Part shown: piece after piece, positions 1 through 9,651 of the stretch | Layout: each line of letters begins with the position of its first letter | How positions within the stretch are numbered: position 1 is the first letter of the stretch | NCBI GenBank assembly: GCA_016841825.1 | Contig: JAENYK010000003.1 | Coordinates: forward strand, 346,206-410,205 | DNA length: 64,000 nt | Origin: Halothermothrix sp. | GTDB taxonomy: Bacteria; Bacillota; Halanaerobiia; DY22613 | Reading direction: 5' to 3' | Notes under the pieces: model-generated | Told to the model about the DNA's origin: nothing | What the model saw: only the letters and a program-made list of their open reading frames with translations | Database searches by the model: none | Position numbers and translations under genes: made by a program

Positions 1-1629
1 CTGCCATCTATTCAACCCTATAGAATAAACCAGGTCTATCGTACGGGATAGGTCATTTCCACCACCCCACCACCAGATTGCCGGATATTGAGCGCTGTCC
101 TGTTTGACAATTAGACGGAGATGACGATTGTCACTGGTCGGTCGGTGATAGATAACATCAGTATCTGGACAAAGAAAAGTTGGAATAGGATTACCTTCAC
201 CGAAAGGAGCCAGTTTTTTTAACTCCAGATAAGTCTGATTAGTAATCTGACTTAAAGGAAATACTCCATCAACTTGAACCTCCCTGATCCCCTCCTGCAG
301 ATCCAATTCTTCTGTTAAGATCTTCTCAATGCTTTTCTCGAATAGAACCAGCTTCTCATGGGTTAGAGAAAAACCGGCAGCTCCAGCATGGCCCCCGAAT
401 TTGGTCAGACCCTGTTCACATTGTTTTAAAGCATCATACAGATGAATACCCGGTATGGAACGGGCCGATCCTGTGATAGTCTTTTTATCTTCTTTGAGTC
501 CCATCAGAAGAACAGGGACATAATACTCTTCACATAATTTACTGGCTGTAATCCCCAAAATTCCCTCATGCCAATGGGGACGATAGAGAATGATTGGCTT
601 ACCGGCAAAATCTCTTTCTAACTGAGCTTTAGCTTCTTCATACATCTGATCCCCGATCTCTTTACGACAGGTATTGATTTGATCTAAATCTCTGGCCAGA
701 TTTCTGGCAATAACTTCATCTTCCATCAGTAACAATTCTACTGCCAGAGCGGCTGATTTCATCCTACCTGCGGCGTTTAGCCGTGGAGCCAACTGAAACC
801 CAATCGCTTCTTCAGAGATCTCCCGATTGTCTAAACCACAAATTTTAAATAATTCCTGCAAACCTGGCCTGCTGGTCTCTGGCAATAGCGGAAGACCTTT
901 CTGTAACAGATAACGATTCTCTCCATGAAGTGATACCACGTCAGCCACTATCGCCAAAGCTACCAGATCCAGAAACTCCATACCGTCCTCTATCCTTTTG
1001 ATTTGCTGCAATACGCCTAATGCCAAAAAATAAGCCATTCCCGCCCCGGGCAGATTATGGGCCGGATGTTCGACCGGCAGCAATCTGGGAGAAAGAATCA
1101 CCTCTGCCGGGGGGAGTTCTTCTGGTAGATGATGATGGTCTGTAACCAGGACAGTCATCCCCAACTTTTGAGCTAACAAAATCTCCCGATGATTAGAGAT
1201 ACCACAATCACAGGTGATAATCAAATTTACACCCTCCCGGGCCAGCTGATGGATTACTCCCAGATTCATTCCATACCCCTCAGTAAAACGGTTGGGAACA
1301 TGATAAATCACCTCTGTCTGCAGCTTTTTACACAACTCCAGCAGAATAGTAGTAGAAGTTACCCCATCTACATCGTAATCACCATAGATACAGATCTTCT
1401 GGTCCTGAGCTGCAGCAGTCAAGACGAGTTCAACCGCTTTCTGCATATCAGGAAATTCACCAGGATCAGTGGGGGTGTAACAATCAGGATCTAAAAACTC
1501 CTGTAAACTGTCTAAAGTATCAATTCCCCGCTGAATAAGAATCTGGCCCAGAAGTTGATTGTCCCGCAAAACCTTACGCATCCAGTCGGGAACCAGAACC
1601 TTTTCGGGATAGTTAATTTTCAGTCTCAT
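1..1629 (-). CDS. recJ: Single-stranded-DNA exonuclease RecJ (C-terminus cut by window edge)
   Basis: 5'-3' single-strand DNA exonuclease of the DHH phosphoesterase superfamily, acting in recombination and repair. The visible 543 residues begin at the ATG at 1629 and run off the left edge without a stop. A YGDYDVDGVTS motif lies near residue 83, DHHHLP near 166, and a DHHA1-type glycine-rich segment (FGGHAGAAGF) further on. These are the hallmark metal-binding and RecJ core motifs. The gene starts 14 bp after the nuclease gene at 1644-2444, so it is probably the last visible member of a four-gene DNA-end-processing operon. Firmicute RecJ proteins are often longer than the E. coli form, so the missing part may be substantial. 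Confidence 0.95.
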   Translation of the reverse strand, partial: MRLKINYPEKVLVPDWMRKVLRDNQLLGQILIQRGIDTLDSLQEFLDPDCYTPTDPGEFPDMQKAVELVLTAAAQDQKICIYGDYDVDGVTSTTILLELCKKLQTEVIYHVPNRFTEGYGMNLGVIHQLAREGVNLIITCDCGISNHREILLAQKLGMTVLVTDHHHLPEELPPAEVILSPRLLPVEHPAHNLPGAGMAYFLALGVLQQIKRIEDGMEFLDLVALAIVADVVSLHGENRYLLQKGLPLLPETSRPGLQELFKICGLDNREISEEAIGFQLAPRLNAAGRMKSAALAVELLLMEDEVIARNLARDLDQINTCRKEIGDQMYEEAKAQLERDFAGKPIILYRPHWHEGILGITASKLCEEYYVPVLLMGLKEDKKTITGSARSIPGIHLYDALKQCEQGLTKFGGHAGAAGFSLTHEKLVLFEKSIEKILTEELDLQEGIREVQVDGVFPLSQITNQTYLELKKLAPFGEGNPIPTFLCPDTDVIYHRPTSDNRHLRLIVKQDSAQYPAIWWWGGGNDLSRTIDLVYSIGLNRWQ

Positions 1630-1643
1630 ATCTTTACTCCCGT

Positions 1644-2444
1644 CTAAAATTGAATCTCATCAATATTTTCCCAATCAAGATCAAAGTCCATATCTTCTTC
1701 ACCCAATTCTAATTGAACCGCCCGTTTACCGTGGCAGATCGGACAATATTCACAATAAGCACAACGTTTTTGATCTCCGGTCGCCATGAACTCCTCATAA
1801 TCCTTATCTTTAATAACCGAAATCAAATCCTGTAAAAATGCCTCATCCCGCAAAAATTCATTATAGTTATAACTCAGAGGTTCTATAACCCCGGGATAGC
1901 GTGGATTCCAATAGATCATAGTTACGTCATCTGGATGAACTACGCCCTGTGGTGAATAGACTCCTCCCACTTTTGACAAAACATATCTATAGACGATAGT
2001 TTGCAGATGCTTTCTCCAATAATTGATCTTTGGTAAAGTAGTATTAGTCTTCCAATCATAAATAATCATCTTTCCCCGTGGGGTGATGTATAACAGATCA
2101 TACTTGGCTACTAATCTTATTCCAGCTTCATTCAATCTCAATTCATGTTCAGGAAGAAATCGACCACTCTGATTATATGGTCGAAACTCTCTGAGTCTGG
2201 CAAACCAATTATTGACCAGCTCGGAATCCCCCCGCCCTATCTCACCTCTAAAAAAATACCGTTGAGCCAACAGATGAAAGATGTTCCCCAACTCTACAGC
2301 CTTCCGCTGATCTGCATCGCCGCCCCAATCGGCAGGCCAGAAAAGTCCGTCTAAATAACGCCGCCGAAACTTTAAGGGACAGTTCTGATAGGCCACTAAA
2401 GCTGATTGACTAAAATACAGATCATCCAGATTTCTCGACAACAT
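1644..2444 (-). CDS. PD-(D/E)XK nuclease with cysteine cluster (AddB C-terminal-like), stand-alone
   Basis: A 266-residue RecB/AddB-type nuclease. The core is a D-L-L segment followed by IIYDWKTN near residue 130, which fits the D...DxK catalytic pattern. One cysteine near residue 21 (YQNCPLKF) and four near 226-238 (CAYCEYCPIC) resemble the iron-sulfur staple of AddB-family nucleases, although the exact spacing differs. I chose the ATG at 2444 because AAGGAGAGG sits 7 nt upstream; an earlier in-frame ATG at 2483 has no comparable site. The gene overlaps the end of the helicase gene by 23 bp, indicating translational coupling. In AddAB this domain is fused to AddB, but here it is a separate polypeptide. 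A role in DNA-end resection is inferred from family and context. Confidence 0.8.
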   Translation of the reverse strand: MLSRNLDDLYFSQSALVAYQNCPLKFRRRYLDGLFWPADWGGDADQRKAVELGNIFHLLAQRYFFRGEIGRGDSELVNNWFARLREFRPYNQSGRFLPEHELRLNEAGIRLVAKYDLLYITPRGKMIIYDWKTNTTLPKINYWRKHLQTIVYRYVLSKVGGVYSPQGVVHPDDVTMIYWNPRYPGVIEPLSYNYNEFLRDEAFLQDLISVIKDKDYEEFMATGDQKRCAYCEYCPICHGKRAVQLELGEEDMDFDLDWENIDEIQF

Positions 2445-4653
2445 AATTATCCCTCTCCTTAGCAATAAATTTCTCCAGAGCAACCAATGGACGACTAATC
2501 GCTATCTCTTTTTGAAAGTTCTCATTAAAGATAGTTTTCTTATGACAGCTAATTAACAGATTCTTCTTAGCTCTGGTAATAGCTACATATAAAAGGCGCA
2601 ATCTTTCGCTAATCTCATCAATTTTAGCCCGTTGAAGAGGATCTTCTTTCCATCCTTTTCCCAGAAGATATTTTAGCTCTGCCCTGGCAATTGCTCCCGG
2701 GTTACAGCGATCCTCTACTAAATACCAGAACTCACTGCGAAAATTATCCTCCATAGTTGAGGGATATTCAGCAGCAGTGACTGAAGTAAGATAGACAGTA
2801 TCCCATTCTAAACCTTTAGATTTATGCGCTGTGATTAGAGAAATTTTTCCCGGAGTAGGCTCAAAACCTTTCTGTTCATATAACACCTTAACAAATCTTC
2901 GAAAAGCAGGCTCCAATCTGGGTAACTCAGTAGCAATATCTAATAATTTCCAGGTTGGATGAATATCTAGCTCTGATTTAATCTGTAAAGCAATATTTTG
3001 AGCCACTGCCAATGGTTCTCCCGCCAATTCCATCTGCTCAGCCAGAAACAGAATCAACTCATCTGGGGGAACTGCTACACTGGCGTCTAGCCAATATTGC
3101 AGCTTTTTGATAGCATGATTAAAAGCTGAGAATAAGTCAGGGTCGAATAATTCATCGGGATAACTCAACCAGGGTTGTTCACCACCAATAGGATAGATCA
3201 ACTCTTCCAGAGTATAACGTTTAAATAACAGTTCCATAGAATCCAGGGCTTCAGTGGGAAAATCAACCAACATTACTCTCCGCAATAATTTGAGAAGATA
3301 ATCAATCTTATGGGGTTCAGCTAAATATTGAATCACCATTTTCAGATCAAAAATTGTTTTAGCCTGTTCACTATTAATCCTTCCCACCTCTTCAAAGTCC
3401 ACTTCCAACTTTTTCAATTCTTCAGCTGCCTCTTCCTGCACATAGCGATTGGGAACAATAATCGCTATAGTATTTTCAGGATTTGTATTGGCATGACGAA
3501 CTGCCAATTTAACCACCTGAGCGATCTCAACTTTAGAGTCTTCAAAAGCTTTAGCTGCAATCGTATAATTATCGGTTGTGGGATTGGGAAATGGATCATC
3601 CGGCCTCACCGGATTGATCATCTGATCTTCTAACGCATCCCGGCATGCACTTTCAGGATGCTGACTCCGCGACCACTTAACCAGAAAATTTGCCAGGTTA
3701 ATTATCTCTTTTGTGCTGCGGCTGGAGGACAAAATTGACCTTTGAATCACATCTTGCCGTTTAGAAAAGCGCCTAAAAATTTCGGGTTCTGCGGAAGTAA
3801 AAGTTCCCATAATCGCCTGATTGGAATCGCCAACCCTGACCAGATTTCCTTCATCTCCTGCCAGAAGGTGAAGAATCTGCTCTTGCAGCGGGTTAGAATC
3901 CTGGGCTTCATCTTCAAAGATATAAGTCCAACGTTTTCTAAGGCGTTGACACAGTTCTTCATCTTTTTGTAGAAGACGCAGTGCCTGAAGTATCAGATCA
4001 TCAAAATCCAACATCCCATTCCGATACAACCATCTGGAATACTCTTCAAAGATCTCGATCGCCCAGGAAAGGTAAGAGTATTCATCAATATTGGTTCTCA
4101 ACTTTTGCACCTCATCTACCGTCAAACCTTGAGATTTGAGATAACTGATCATCTCTTTCATAAATCTCGGAAGATTATTCTGAGTCCATTTTTCAACGGC
4201 TTTATCATACCATTTGGTATCTTCTTTTACCCCCAGTGGACTTTTCCATAGTGCTTCATTTTGATCAATCCACTGCCAGGTGAGTCTAGAGATCAGATCC
4301 CATTGAAGAGATTCATCAATAATCTGAAATTCATTATTTATCAACAGAAATTCCGGTTTCTCCTTTAAAATACTCATCGCCAGAGAGTGAAGTGTCTTGA
4401 CTTCAAATCCCCGATTTCGTGAAAGATCTCTTTCTTCCAGAAAATTACCAACCCGTGCCCGAAAATTAGATACTGCCGAGTTCATCACTGTAACAATTAA
4501 GATCTTCCCGGGACGCGTATGACCTTCAGCGATCAAATCTGAAGCAAGGTAAGCCAAAACTGTAGTCTTACCTGCACCAGGTACTGCAGGCACTGCCATA
4601 AAGCCTTTTCGATATTGGGCAACTTCAATCTGTCCAGGTCGTAGAAGGATCAT
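2422..4653 (-). CDS. UvrD/Rep/AddA-family superfamily 1 helicase
   Basis: A 743-residue SF1A helicase carrying the expected motifs: Walker A PGAGKTT (K29), motif II DEAQD near residue 249, motif III VGDSNQAI, motif V TAHKSKGLEW near 607 and motif VI YVAITRAKKN near 687. It is shorter than AddA (about 1200) and has no C-terminal nuclease; that domain is supplied by the next gene. The ATG at 4653 follows GAGGTGA with 6 nt spacing. It overlaps the upstream AddB-like gene by 29 bp and the downstream nuclease by 23 bp, so the three proteins probably form one complex. I infer that this is the motor of an AddAB-like double-strand-break processing machine. Confidence 0.85.
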   Translation of the reverse strand: MILLRPGQIEVAQYRKGFMAVPAVPGAGKTTVLAYLASDLIAEGHTRPGKILIVTVMNSAVSNFRARVGNFLEERDLSRNRGFEVKTLHSLAMSILKEKPEFLLINNEFQIIDESLQWDLISRLTWQWIDQNEALWKSPLGVKEDTKWYDKAVEKWTQNNLPRFMKEMISYLKSQGLTVDEVQKLRTNIDEYSYLSWAIEIFEEYSRWLYRNGMLDFDDLILQALRLLQKDEELCQRLRKRWTYIFEDEAQDSNPLQEQILHLLAGDEGNLVRVGDSNQAIMGTFTSAEPEIFRRFSKRQDVIQRSILSSSRSTKEIINLANFLVKWSRSQHPESACRDALEDQMINPVRPDDPFPNPTTDNYTIAAKAFEDSKVEIAQVVKLAVRHANTNPENTIAIIVPNRYVQEEAAEELKKLEVDFEEVGRINSEQAKTIFDLKMVIQYLAEPHKIDYLLKLLRRVMLVDFPTEALDSMELLFKRYTLEELIYPIGGEQPWLSYPDELFDPDLFSAFNHAIKKLQYWLDASVAVPPDELILFLAEQMELAGEPLAVAQNIALQIKSELDIHPTWKLLDIATELPRLEPAFRRFVKVLYEQKGFEPTPGKISLITAHKSKGLEWDTVYLTSVTAAEYPSTMEDNFRSEFWYLVEDRCNPGAIARAELKYLLGKGWKEDPLQRAKIDEISERLRLLYVAITRAKKNLLISCHKKTIFNENFQKEIAISRPLVALEKFIAKERDNYVVEKSG

Positions 4654-6658
4654 CTGTATTCACCTCAATCTCCATTGAATAATCATCATTTTGCAGCCAA
4701 TCTAACAGTTTACCTTCCTGTTCCCAGCCCCTACTGCTCAGATAACTATTGGCCAGATACAATCCATCACTGCATTTACTAAGCAAACTTTGTAAATAGT
4801 TAATCAGCTGTTCTTTACGCAATCTTTGATCCAATTCATCTGTCCATTCTTCATCTTCACGCCATTGACGTGAGAAAAAATATGGATTAGTCAATTCCTT
4901 CGTAGTACTCTGAAACCAGTTCTCACTGGCAATATCTAACCAGAATAAATAACGAACATTTTTAATATACGGCGAGAATAAGAAAGTATAAGGTGTAGCA
5001 AGTATTATCTGTTTATCATTAGATGGTGGTCTAAAAAGCACTTCTGCTGCCAATGTTCCATTCAGAACCATTTCGATAAAATTTTCTCCAAGCTTTGCTT
5101 CAGACAATACTCCAAATCTGTGCATGACTTTTTTGAATTTCGTTATCGAATTAATTATTTGTCGGCAAGCAAGGATATCTTTTTCGGAGGGTTTGAGTGG
5201 TGCCAACAATTCTCCAAAGACAATCTGGAAGAAATGTTCCATCTCTAATTCAGTCGTCTGTTTCTCCAGTATCCAGTCACGAAAATGATCATATTTATCT
5301 GAGTTGTCAAATCCCAATCTGGGTCGAAGTTGAATCTGATCCAGATCGGGTAAATTCATCTGATTTTTAAAGATCTCTTCTGCTACCAGAGCACTTCTAA
5401 TAGGGTCATAATCTAAGATTAAACTTAAAGTCTGGCTAAGCGAAGAAAAGTTCAACTCGAATCTCCATTCAGGGTTCACCAGAATCGCCAGAGTAATCAA
5501 AGCCTGAGCAAAAGGTTCATCAAGCAGCCGTTTATTACGGGTAAGGTTAGCGATCGAATAGCCATGTTTTTCAAAATACCGATCAAGTGTAAAATCCATA
5601 ACTTTATCGATTAACGGAGCGATCAGAGCTATCTCACCGGGTTGAACCCCTATCTCCAATAATTGGACTACTTCTGCTGCGACCTGAAGAAGCATGTCTC
5701 CCCGAAGATCTTTCTGAATATCGGCCATAATAAAATCTGTCTTCAACAGCGGCTTTCCATGGAAAACCTTATCAGCAATGTCTCTGGCCAATTTTCGCGC
5801 TGTCCCGGAAGAAGTGTAGGAAGTATCTAACTCCACCAGCTCACAGATCGGGAAAAAGGTATCTTCAGCCAGTTGAGGATTACCTCCAAAGAAGAGGGTA
5901 AATCCACCTTCAGGATTAAAACTCAGATATGTCTCTGCAGCATTTTGCATAATCTGCAAAATCAAATCCTGAGCCGAAGGGATTGTTTTCTCAAGATTAT
6001 CTACAATCAGATAACGATACCTGGCACAAAGCTCTTTTTGGTATCTGGCATCACTCAGGAGGTGTTGATTGTATAAATCAGTAATCAGAGAATAGTCCAA
6101 TGCTCTGGTCTCTAGACAACGTTCACGAAATTGCTTCATCACCCTGATGGAATCATGATAGACGGTAATTTTATCCGCATCACCTCTGGCCCAGTGAATC
6201 AGGCGTCGCTGCATCTCAGCCAAAGACAATCGATTCATCGAACCATGATTAAGGTTATCAATTAACTGGACACCAATCTGTTGAGCAGTAGCGTTAATCG
6301 AAGCAAACGCTCCCTCCCTCCCACGGGCTTCCTCCACCAGTTTACTCATCAGATAATGGGAGGTCTCAACATTCATAAAAACTGGTTCGATTGTTCGAAG
6401 ATCACCCTGCAAATTGGCTTCTATCCAGGGCCAGTATTCTCTAATGTCATTCTGAATAAAACCGAAATAAGTATATATCTGTAGTGGACCCATGTGTTGT
6501 AAATTGGTCTTCGAACGCCAATCAGTTACACTGGTAGCATTCTTAACCAGAACCAGACATCTCTCGGGAGTCTTCTCCCGCTCACCAATCTCCAGATATT
6601 TCTCCATCAGAATACTTGTTTTACCAGATCCGGTTGGACCGATATAAATTCTTTCCAT
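4625..6658 (-). CDS. AddB-like degenerate helicase subunit
   Basis: A 677-residue P-loop protein that begins ERIYIGPTGSGKTS, a good Walker A (K13). The presumed Walker B (RYLIVDN near residue 218) has asparagine where a catalytic glutamate is expected, and the later helicase motifs are hard to find. That profile is like AddB or RecC, where the helicase fold persists without activity. I chose the ATG at 6658 because AGGTG lies upstream; the in-frame ATG at 6688 has no ribosome binding site. It is the first gene of the cluster and overlaps the catalytic helicase by 29 bp. It differs from true AddB in lacking the fused nuclease. The AddB-like assignment rests on this architecture and context, not on a database match. 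Confidence 0.65.
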   Translation of the reverse strand: MERIYIGPTGSGKTSILMEKYLEIGEREKTPERCLVLVKNATSVTDWRSKTNLQHMGPLQIYTYFGFIQNDIREYWPWIEANLQGDLRTIEPVFMNVETSHYLMSKLVEEARGREGAFASINATAQQIGVQLIDNLNHGSMNRLSLAEMQRRLIHWARGDADKITVYHDSIRVMKQFRERCLETRALDYSLITDLYNQHLLSDARYQKELCARYRYLIVDNLEKTIPSAQDLILQIMQNAAETYLSFNPEGGFTLFFGGNPQLAEDTFFPICELVELDTSYTSSGTARKLARDIADKVFHGKPLLKTDFIMADIQKDLRGDMLLQVAAEVVQLLEIGVQPGEIALIAPLIDKVMDFTLDRYFEKHGYSIANLTRNKRLLDEPFAQALITLAILVNPEWRFELNFSSLSQTLSLILDYDPIRSALVAEEIFKNQMNLPDLDQIQLRPRLGFDNSDKYDHFRDWILEKQTTELEMEHFFQIVFGELLAPLKPSEKDILACRQIINSITKFKKVMHRFGVLSEAKLGENFIEMVLNGTLAAEVLFRPPSNDKQIILATPYTFLFSPYIKNVRYLFWLDIASENWFQSTTKELTNPYFFSRQWREDEEWTDELDQRLRKEQLINYLQSLLSKCSDGLYLANSYLSSRGWEQEGKLLDWLQNDDYSMEIEVNTDDPSTTWTD

Positions 6659-6833
6659 AGATATCACACCTACTTTACTATTAAACATTCATTTAACTCA
6701 ACCCGTTTCAGTAACTTTACAACTTCATCTTCATCCGAAGAATTATCCTTATATCTTTAGTTCTACCTACACGGTCTTTCTCCCTTTTAAGAATCAGATT
6801 TCACCTTTGATTATCGCAAAATTATAGTACACA

Positions 6834-6869
6834 AGCTAAAACCTCCACAGGCATGTGGAGGTTTTAGCT
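6834..6869 (-). terminator. Strong hairpin at the end of the 6869-7276 gene
   Basis: A perfect 16-bp stem (agctaaaacctccaca with its complement) closes a 4-nt loop and abuts the stop codon of the upstream gene. The run of T after it is short (TTTTAGCTT), so termination is likely but not textbook. It separates this gene from the helicase-nuclease operon. Confidence 0.65.
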
Positions 6870-7276
6870 TAGTGGGCTGCCATCATGTTTATCAGATCAG
6901 TGGCTGACAGATAATTTTGACCTTTAATTAATTTTAAGCCTTGATCTAAAGTAAATTCTATACCGTTACGCATATAAAGACCTTCACGTAAATCGATAAA
7001 AACTTTTACATTGCCCAAGACTATACAGATCTGTTTTTTAATATCATACCAGTATACTCTTCCTTCAAGAGTCTGAATAGTATCTCGAAGGTTTAGATAA
7101 GCTTCCTCATTGATGTACAGATACCCAATTTCAGCCTTTTGGCCATTTAAACTAAGAGTACAACTGTTGACATCAAAAAAGTTTACTGGATTTTCAGCAG
7201 CTTGTTCTGCAAACACTGAGATCGCAAAACTTATATATAGTGCGGTCATAAGGATGACGAGTATAGCCTTTTTCAT
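6869..7276 (-). CDS. Secreted protein with copper amine oxidase N-terminal-like domain
   Basis: A 135-residue protein with a signal peptide (MKKAILVILMTALYISFAIS, cleavage probably after VFA at about residue 23). The remainder matches in style the small stalk-like domain found at the N-terminus of copper amine oxidases and repeated in many Firmicute envelope proteins: 'NGQKAEIGYLYINEEAYLNLRD', a W-Y-D turn, and a C-terminal segment about a residue pattern of 'YLSATDL'. Only one such domain is present and there is no enzyme attached. The ATG at 7276 follows AAAGGAGG with 8 nt spacing; an upstream in-frame ATG at 7336 is not supported. It stands alone between two transcription units. Its function is unknown; an extracytoplasmic binding or scaffold role is inferred. 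Confidence 0.65.
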   Translation of the reverse strand: MKKAILVILMTALYISFAISVFAEQAAENPVNFFDVNSCTLSLNGQKAEIGYLYINEEAYLNLRDTIQTLEGRVYWYDIKKQICIVLGNVKVFIDLREGLYMRNGIEFTLDQGLKLIKGQNYLSATDLINMMAAH

Positions 7277-7494
7277 ATTCAAACGCCTCCTTTCAATAAA
7301 ATTTTGCATATAATTTTCTCTATAATTCTCCCACAAATTTATAGGAATTATACCATATTCATATATTTAGCTAATCAAAATCACATTAACTGCAAGCTGT
7401 TAATGTTTGAATTTAATGACTTCAACAGAGAATTTACCCCCACCCAAATAAACACCATTTAGTTATTCACTCTACCTATAGAAGCTGAGAGACT

Positions 7495-8610
7495 TCACTT
7501 CTGAAATGTCAATAAAAATTCACCATTTTCGTATATTAACTCATCTTCTGCGTAGATTTTGCCACCGTTTTTCATATTACATAGCATATCCCAATGGATA
7601 CCTGATTCATTCTTGCCGCCAGACTCTTTCGGGGCATCTCCCAGGGCAGCATGTACTGTTCCCCCAATCTTCTCATCAAACAACATATTTTTAGTAAACT
7701 TCTGTATCCCATAGTTTGTACCGATGGCAATCTCTCCCAAAACGCGTGAACCTTCATCAGTATCCAATAGAGCTAACAAAAGATCTTCACCTTTGGCAGC
7801 GGCAGCTTTGACCACTTTACCCTGGTGGAACTCCAAATAAATGTCTTCAATCTCCTTACCTGCATAAATCCCCGGAAAGCTAAATTGAATATGTCCTTCT
7901 ACAGAATCTTCAACCGGACAGGTAAATACTTCACCATCCGGAAAATTCTCTCGACCATCACAATTAATCCAGGTTCTACCTGCAGTACTCAGCTTCAGAT
8001 CAGTATCTTTAGAAATGATATGTAAACTCTTTTTAGTGTTTAAAAAATCGCAGATTTTCTGCTGCTTTTTGGAGATCTTCATCCATTCTTCAACCGGATC
8101 TTCCAGATTTAATAAACCGGCTCCATACACGAAATCTTCATATTCTTCCAAACTCATACTGGCCTCCTGTGCACTGGCATGAGTTGGAAATTGAGTTCCA
8201 CACCATCTAAGACTTCCATCTGCCATCCTATTACTGAATTTGATTGAAAGATCCCGTAACGCTGCCCTTCTTTTCTGGATTAACTTAGGGTCAACATTGG
8301 AAAAAGCTTTCTCATTGTATCCACCCCAGATAGTCAAAAGAGCATCATAGTTGTCTGATTTAAATCTCTGCAATGGACTTTTATATACCAACTGTTCATC
8401 ACTAGCTTCTTTCAGAAAAATCTCCGAAAGACCAGGGATAGCTATAAAAGTATCAACATATGCTCCCTGTTTTATCGCCTCACGATAGACCTCTTTAACC
8501 AGAGGTTGGGCGATGTCTGAAGCTTCGACACACAGATAATCACCTTTTTTTATTTTTAAAGAATAGTTCACTAATAGTTTTGCCAGGTTGACAACTCTTT
8601 GATCAGCCAT
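7495..8610 (-). CDS. Leucyl aminopeptidase / aminopeptidase T-type, peptidase family M29
   Basis: A 371-residue cytoplasmic metallo-aminopeptidase. It has the family hallmarks: N-terminal 'VNLAKLLVNYSLKIKKGDYL', a central 'GEVFTCPVEDSVEGHIQF' segment with metal-ligand glutamates, and a C-terminal 'GIHWDMLCNMKNGG' that supplies histidine and aspartate ligands. The length agrees with the shorter M29 members. M29 enzymes release N-terminal residues from peptides using two metal ions, often cobalt or zinc. There is no signal peptide. The gene is followed at higher coordinates by a gap of about 90 bp and the acetamidase-like gene on the same strand, so co-transcription is possible. Confidence 0.9.
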   Translation of the reverse strand: MADQRVVNLAKLLVNYSLKIKKGDYLCVEASDIAQPLVKEVYREAIKQGAYVDTFIAIPGLSEIFLKEASDEQLVYKSPLQRFKSDNYDALLTIWGGYNEKAFSNVDPKLIQKRRAALRDLSIKFSNRMADGSLRWCGTQFPTHASAQEASMSLEEYEDFVYGAGLLNLEDPVEEWMKISKKQQKICDFLNTKKSLHIISKDTDLKLSTAGRTWINCDGRENFPDGEVFTCPVEDSVEGHIQFSFPGIYAGKEIEDIYLEFHQGKVVKAAAAKGEDLLLALLDTDEGSRVLGEIAIGTNYGIQKFTKNMLFDEKIGGTVHAALGDAPKESGGKNESGIHWDMLCNMKNGGKIYAEDELIYENGEFLLTFQK

Positions 8611-8701
8611 TTTTCTTCCTCCTCTACCATTTTGATAATCCCCAGGTTCTCCCCGGGGAAAAGTCTCTAATTCCAGGCATCAATCTCTTCATAAATTTAG
8701 G

Positions 8702-9595
8702 CTAAAGATATTTTTTGGGAAAAGCAAGTCGTACTGTCAACTTCGGATCTACCACCTGACAGATCTGCACATCCCCTACCGCACTTAATAGCATTCCTGC
8801 TTCATTAAAGGATAGTCCTCGTCTCTCAATGATTATCTTTTGCATATCTGCTGTCGCAACTTTTATCGCGGACAATAAATCTGCATCAGAAGCAATAGTA
8901 TATAGATAATCAGAGTCTTCTAACAGAGGATTAGTAAGACTAATCCTTCCCCAGACAGCTGCTCCAATCACCTCAACCAGCACTCTGACTTTACCACCTA
9001 TCTCCACTCCGGTCACCATGATCTCACCATCACCCATCAGAGCATGCAGATCTCCCATAGCCAGCAGTGCACCCGGAACCATTACTGGTAGATATAGAGT
9101 TGATCCCTGTTTTATTCTGGAATTATCCATATTGCCGCCATGATGATCAGGGGTTCCACAGGGGATGGAACCTTCTCTGGGCGCTACACCAATAACTCCA
9201 ATCATAGGGTTCAATGGTAGGTGAATCTGTTCATTAAAGATTATCTGTCCATCTTTTACAGGAATAATCTTTATCAGTGAATGCTCTACCTGTTCTCCCA
9301 AAAGACCAGCATCAGGTATGGCAGCCATTATACCATGTTTATTCACTTCAATCTCTAAAATCTCAACCTTAAGAACATCTCCAGGCTCTGCACCTTCAAT
9401 ATACAACGGGCCAGTCGCCGGGTTAATCCTCTCCCAGTCCAAAGCATCGATAGACTGTTTCTCGTCTCTAATCTGACCCTGAAAACAGTCAGAGGTTTCA
9501 AAAATGACCTGACTACCGGAAGGTACTTTAAGAACTGGTTCATTATCGGAATTCATATTATAAATACACTGATCATTCTTTATTAAATACTCCAT
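8702..9595 (-). CDS. Acetamidase/formamidase family protein
   Basis: A 297-residue protein of the FmdA/AmdA family, which hydrolyses short amides such as acetamide or formamide to the acid and ammonia. Family features include 'GPLYIEGAEPGDVLKVEI', 'NPMIGVIGVAP', the segment 'PCGTPDHHGGNMD' with metal-binding-type histidines, and 'LHALMGDGE'. Length matches the compact bacterial members. I chose the ATG at 9595, which follows GGGAGG with about 7 nt spacing; the ATG at 9610 overlaps that ribosome binding site. Its start codon overlaps the stop of an 18-codon ORF upstream. Exact substrate is unknown. Confidence 0.88.
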   Translation of the reverse strand: MEYLIKNDQCIYNMNSDNEPVLKVPSGSQVIFETSDCFQGQIRDEKQSIDALDWERINPATGPLYIEGAEPGDVLKVEILEIEVNKHGIMAAIPDAGLLGEQVEHSLIKIIPVKDGQIIFNEQIHLPLNPMIGVIGVAPREGSIPCGTPDHHGGNMDNSRIKQGSTLYLPVMVPGALLAMGDLHALMGDGEIMVTGVEIGGKVRVLVEVIGAAVWGRISLTNPLLEDSDYLYTIASDADLLSAIKVATADMQKIIIERRGLSFNEAGMLLSAVGDVQICQVVDPKLTVRLAFPKKYL

Positions 9596-9651
9596 CACTG
9601 AACCTCCCAATTATAGTAGTTATAAAGAGCACGTCCTTTATTTTTATCCAT
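9595..9651 (-). CDS. Possible 18-codon leader ORF coupled to the acetamidase gene
   Basis: An ATG at 9651 opens an 18-codon frame reading MDKNKGRALYNYYNWEVQ, whose TGA overlaps the acetamidase ATG as TGATG. An AAGGAG lies upstream but with rather long spacing (about 12 nt). The overlap suggests translational coupling, and the sequence has no run of one amino acid that would suggest attenuation. It may equally be a chance frame; reading-frame conservation in relatives would decide. Confidence 0.3.
   Translation of the reverse strand: MDKNKGRALYNYYNWEVQ

Noticed and set aside
6689..6833. Promoter of the helicase-nuclease operon
   Set aside because: A TATAAT is present on the minus strand near 6825, but I could not find a convincing -35 at the right spacing.
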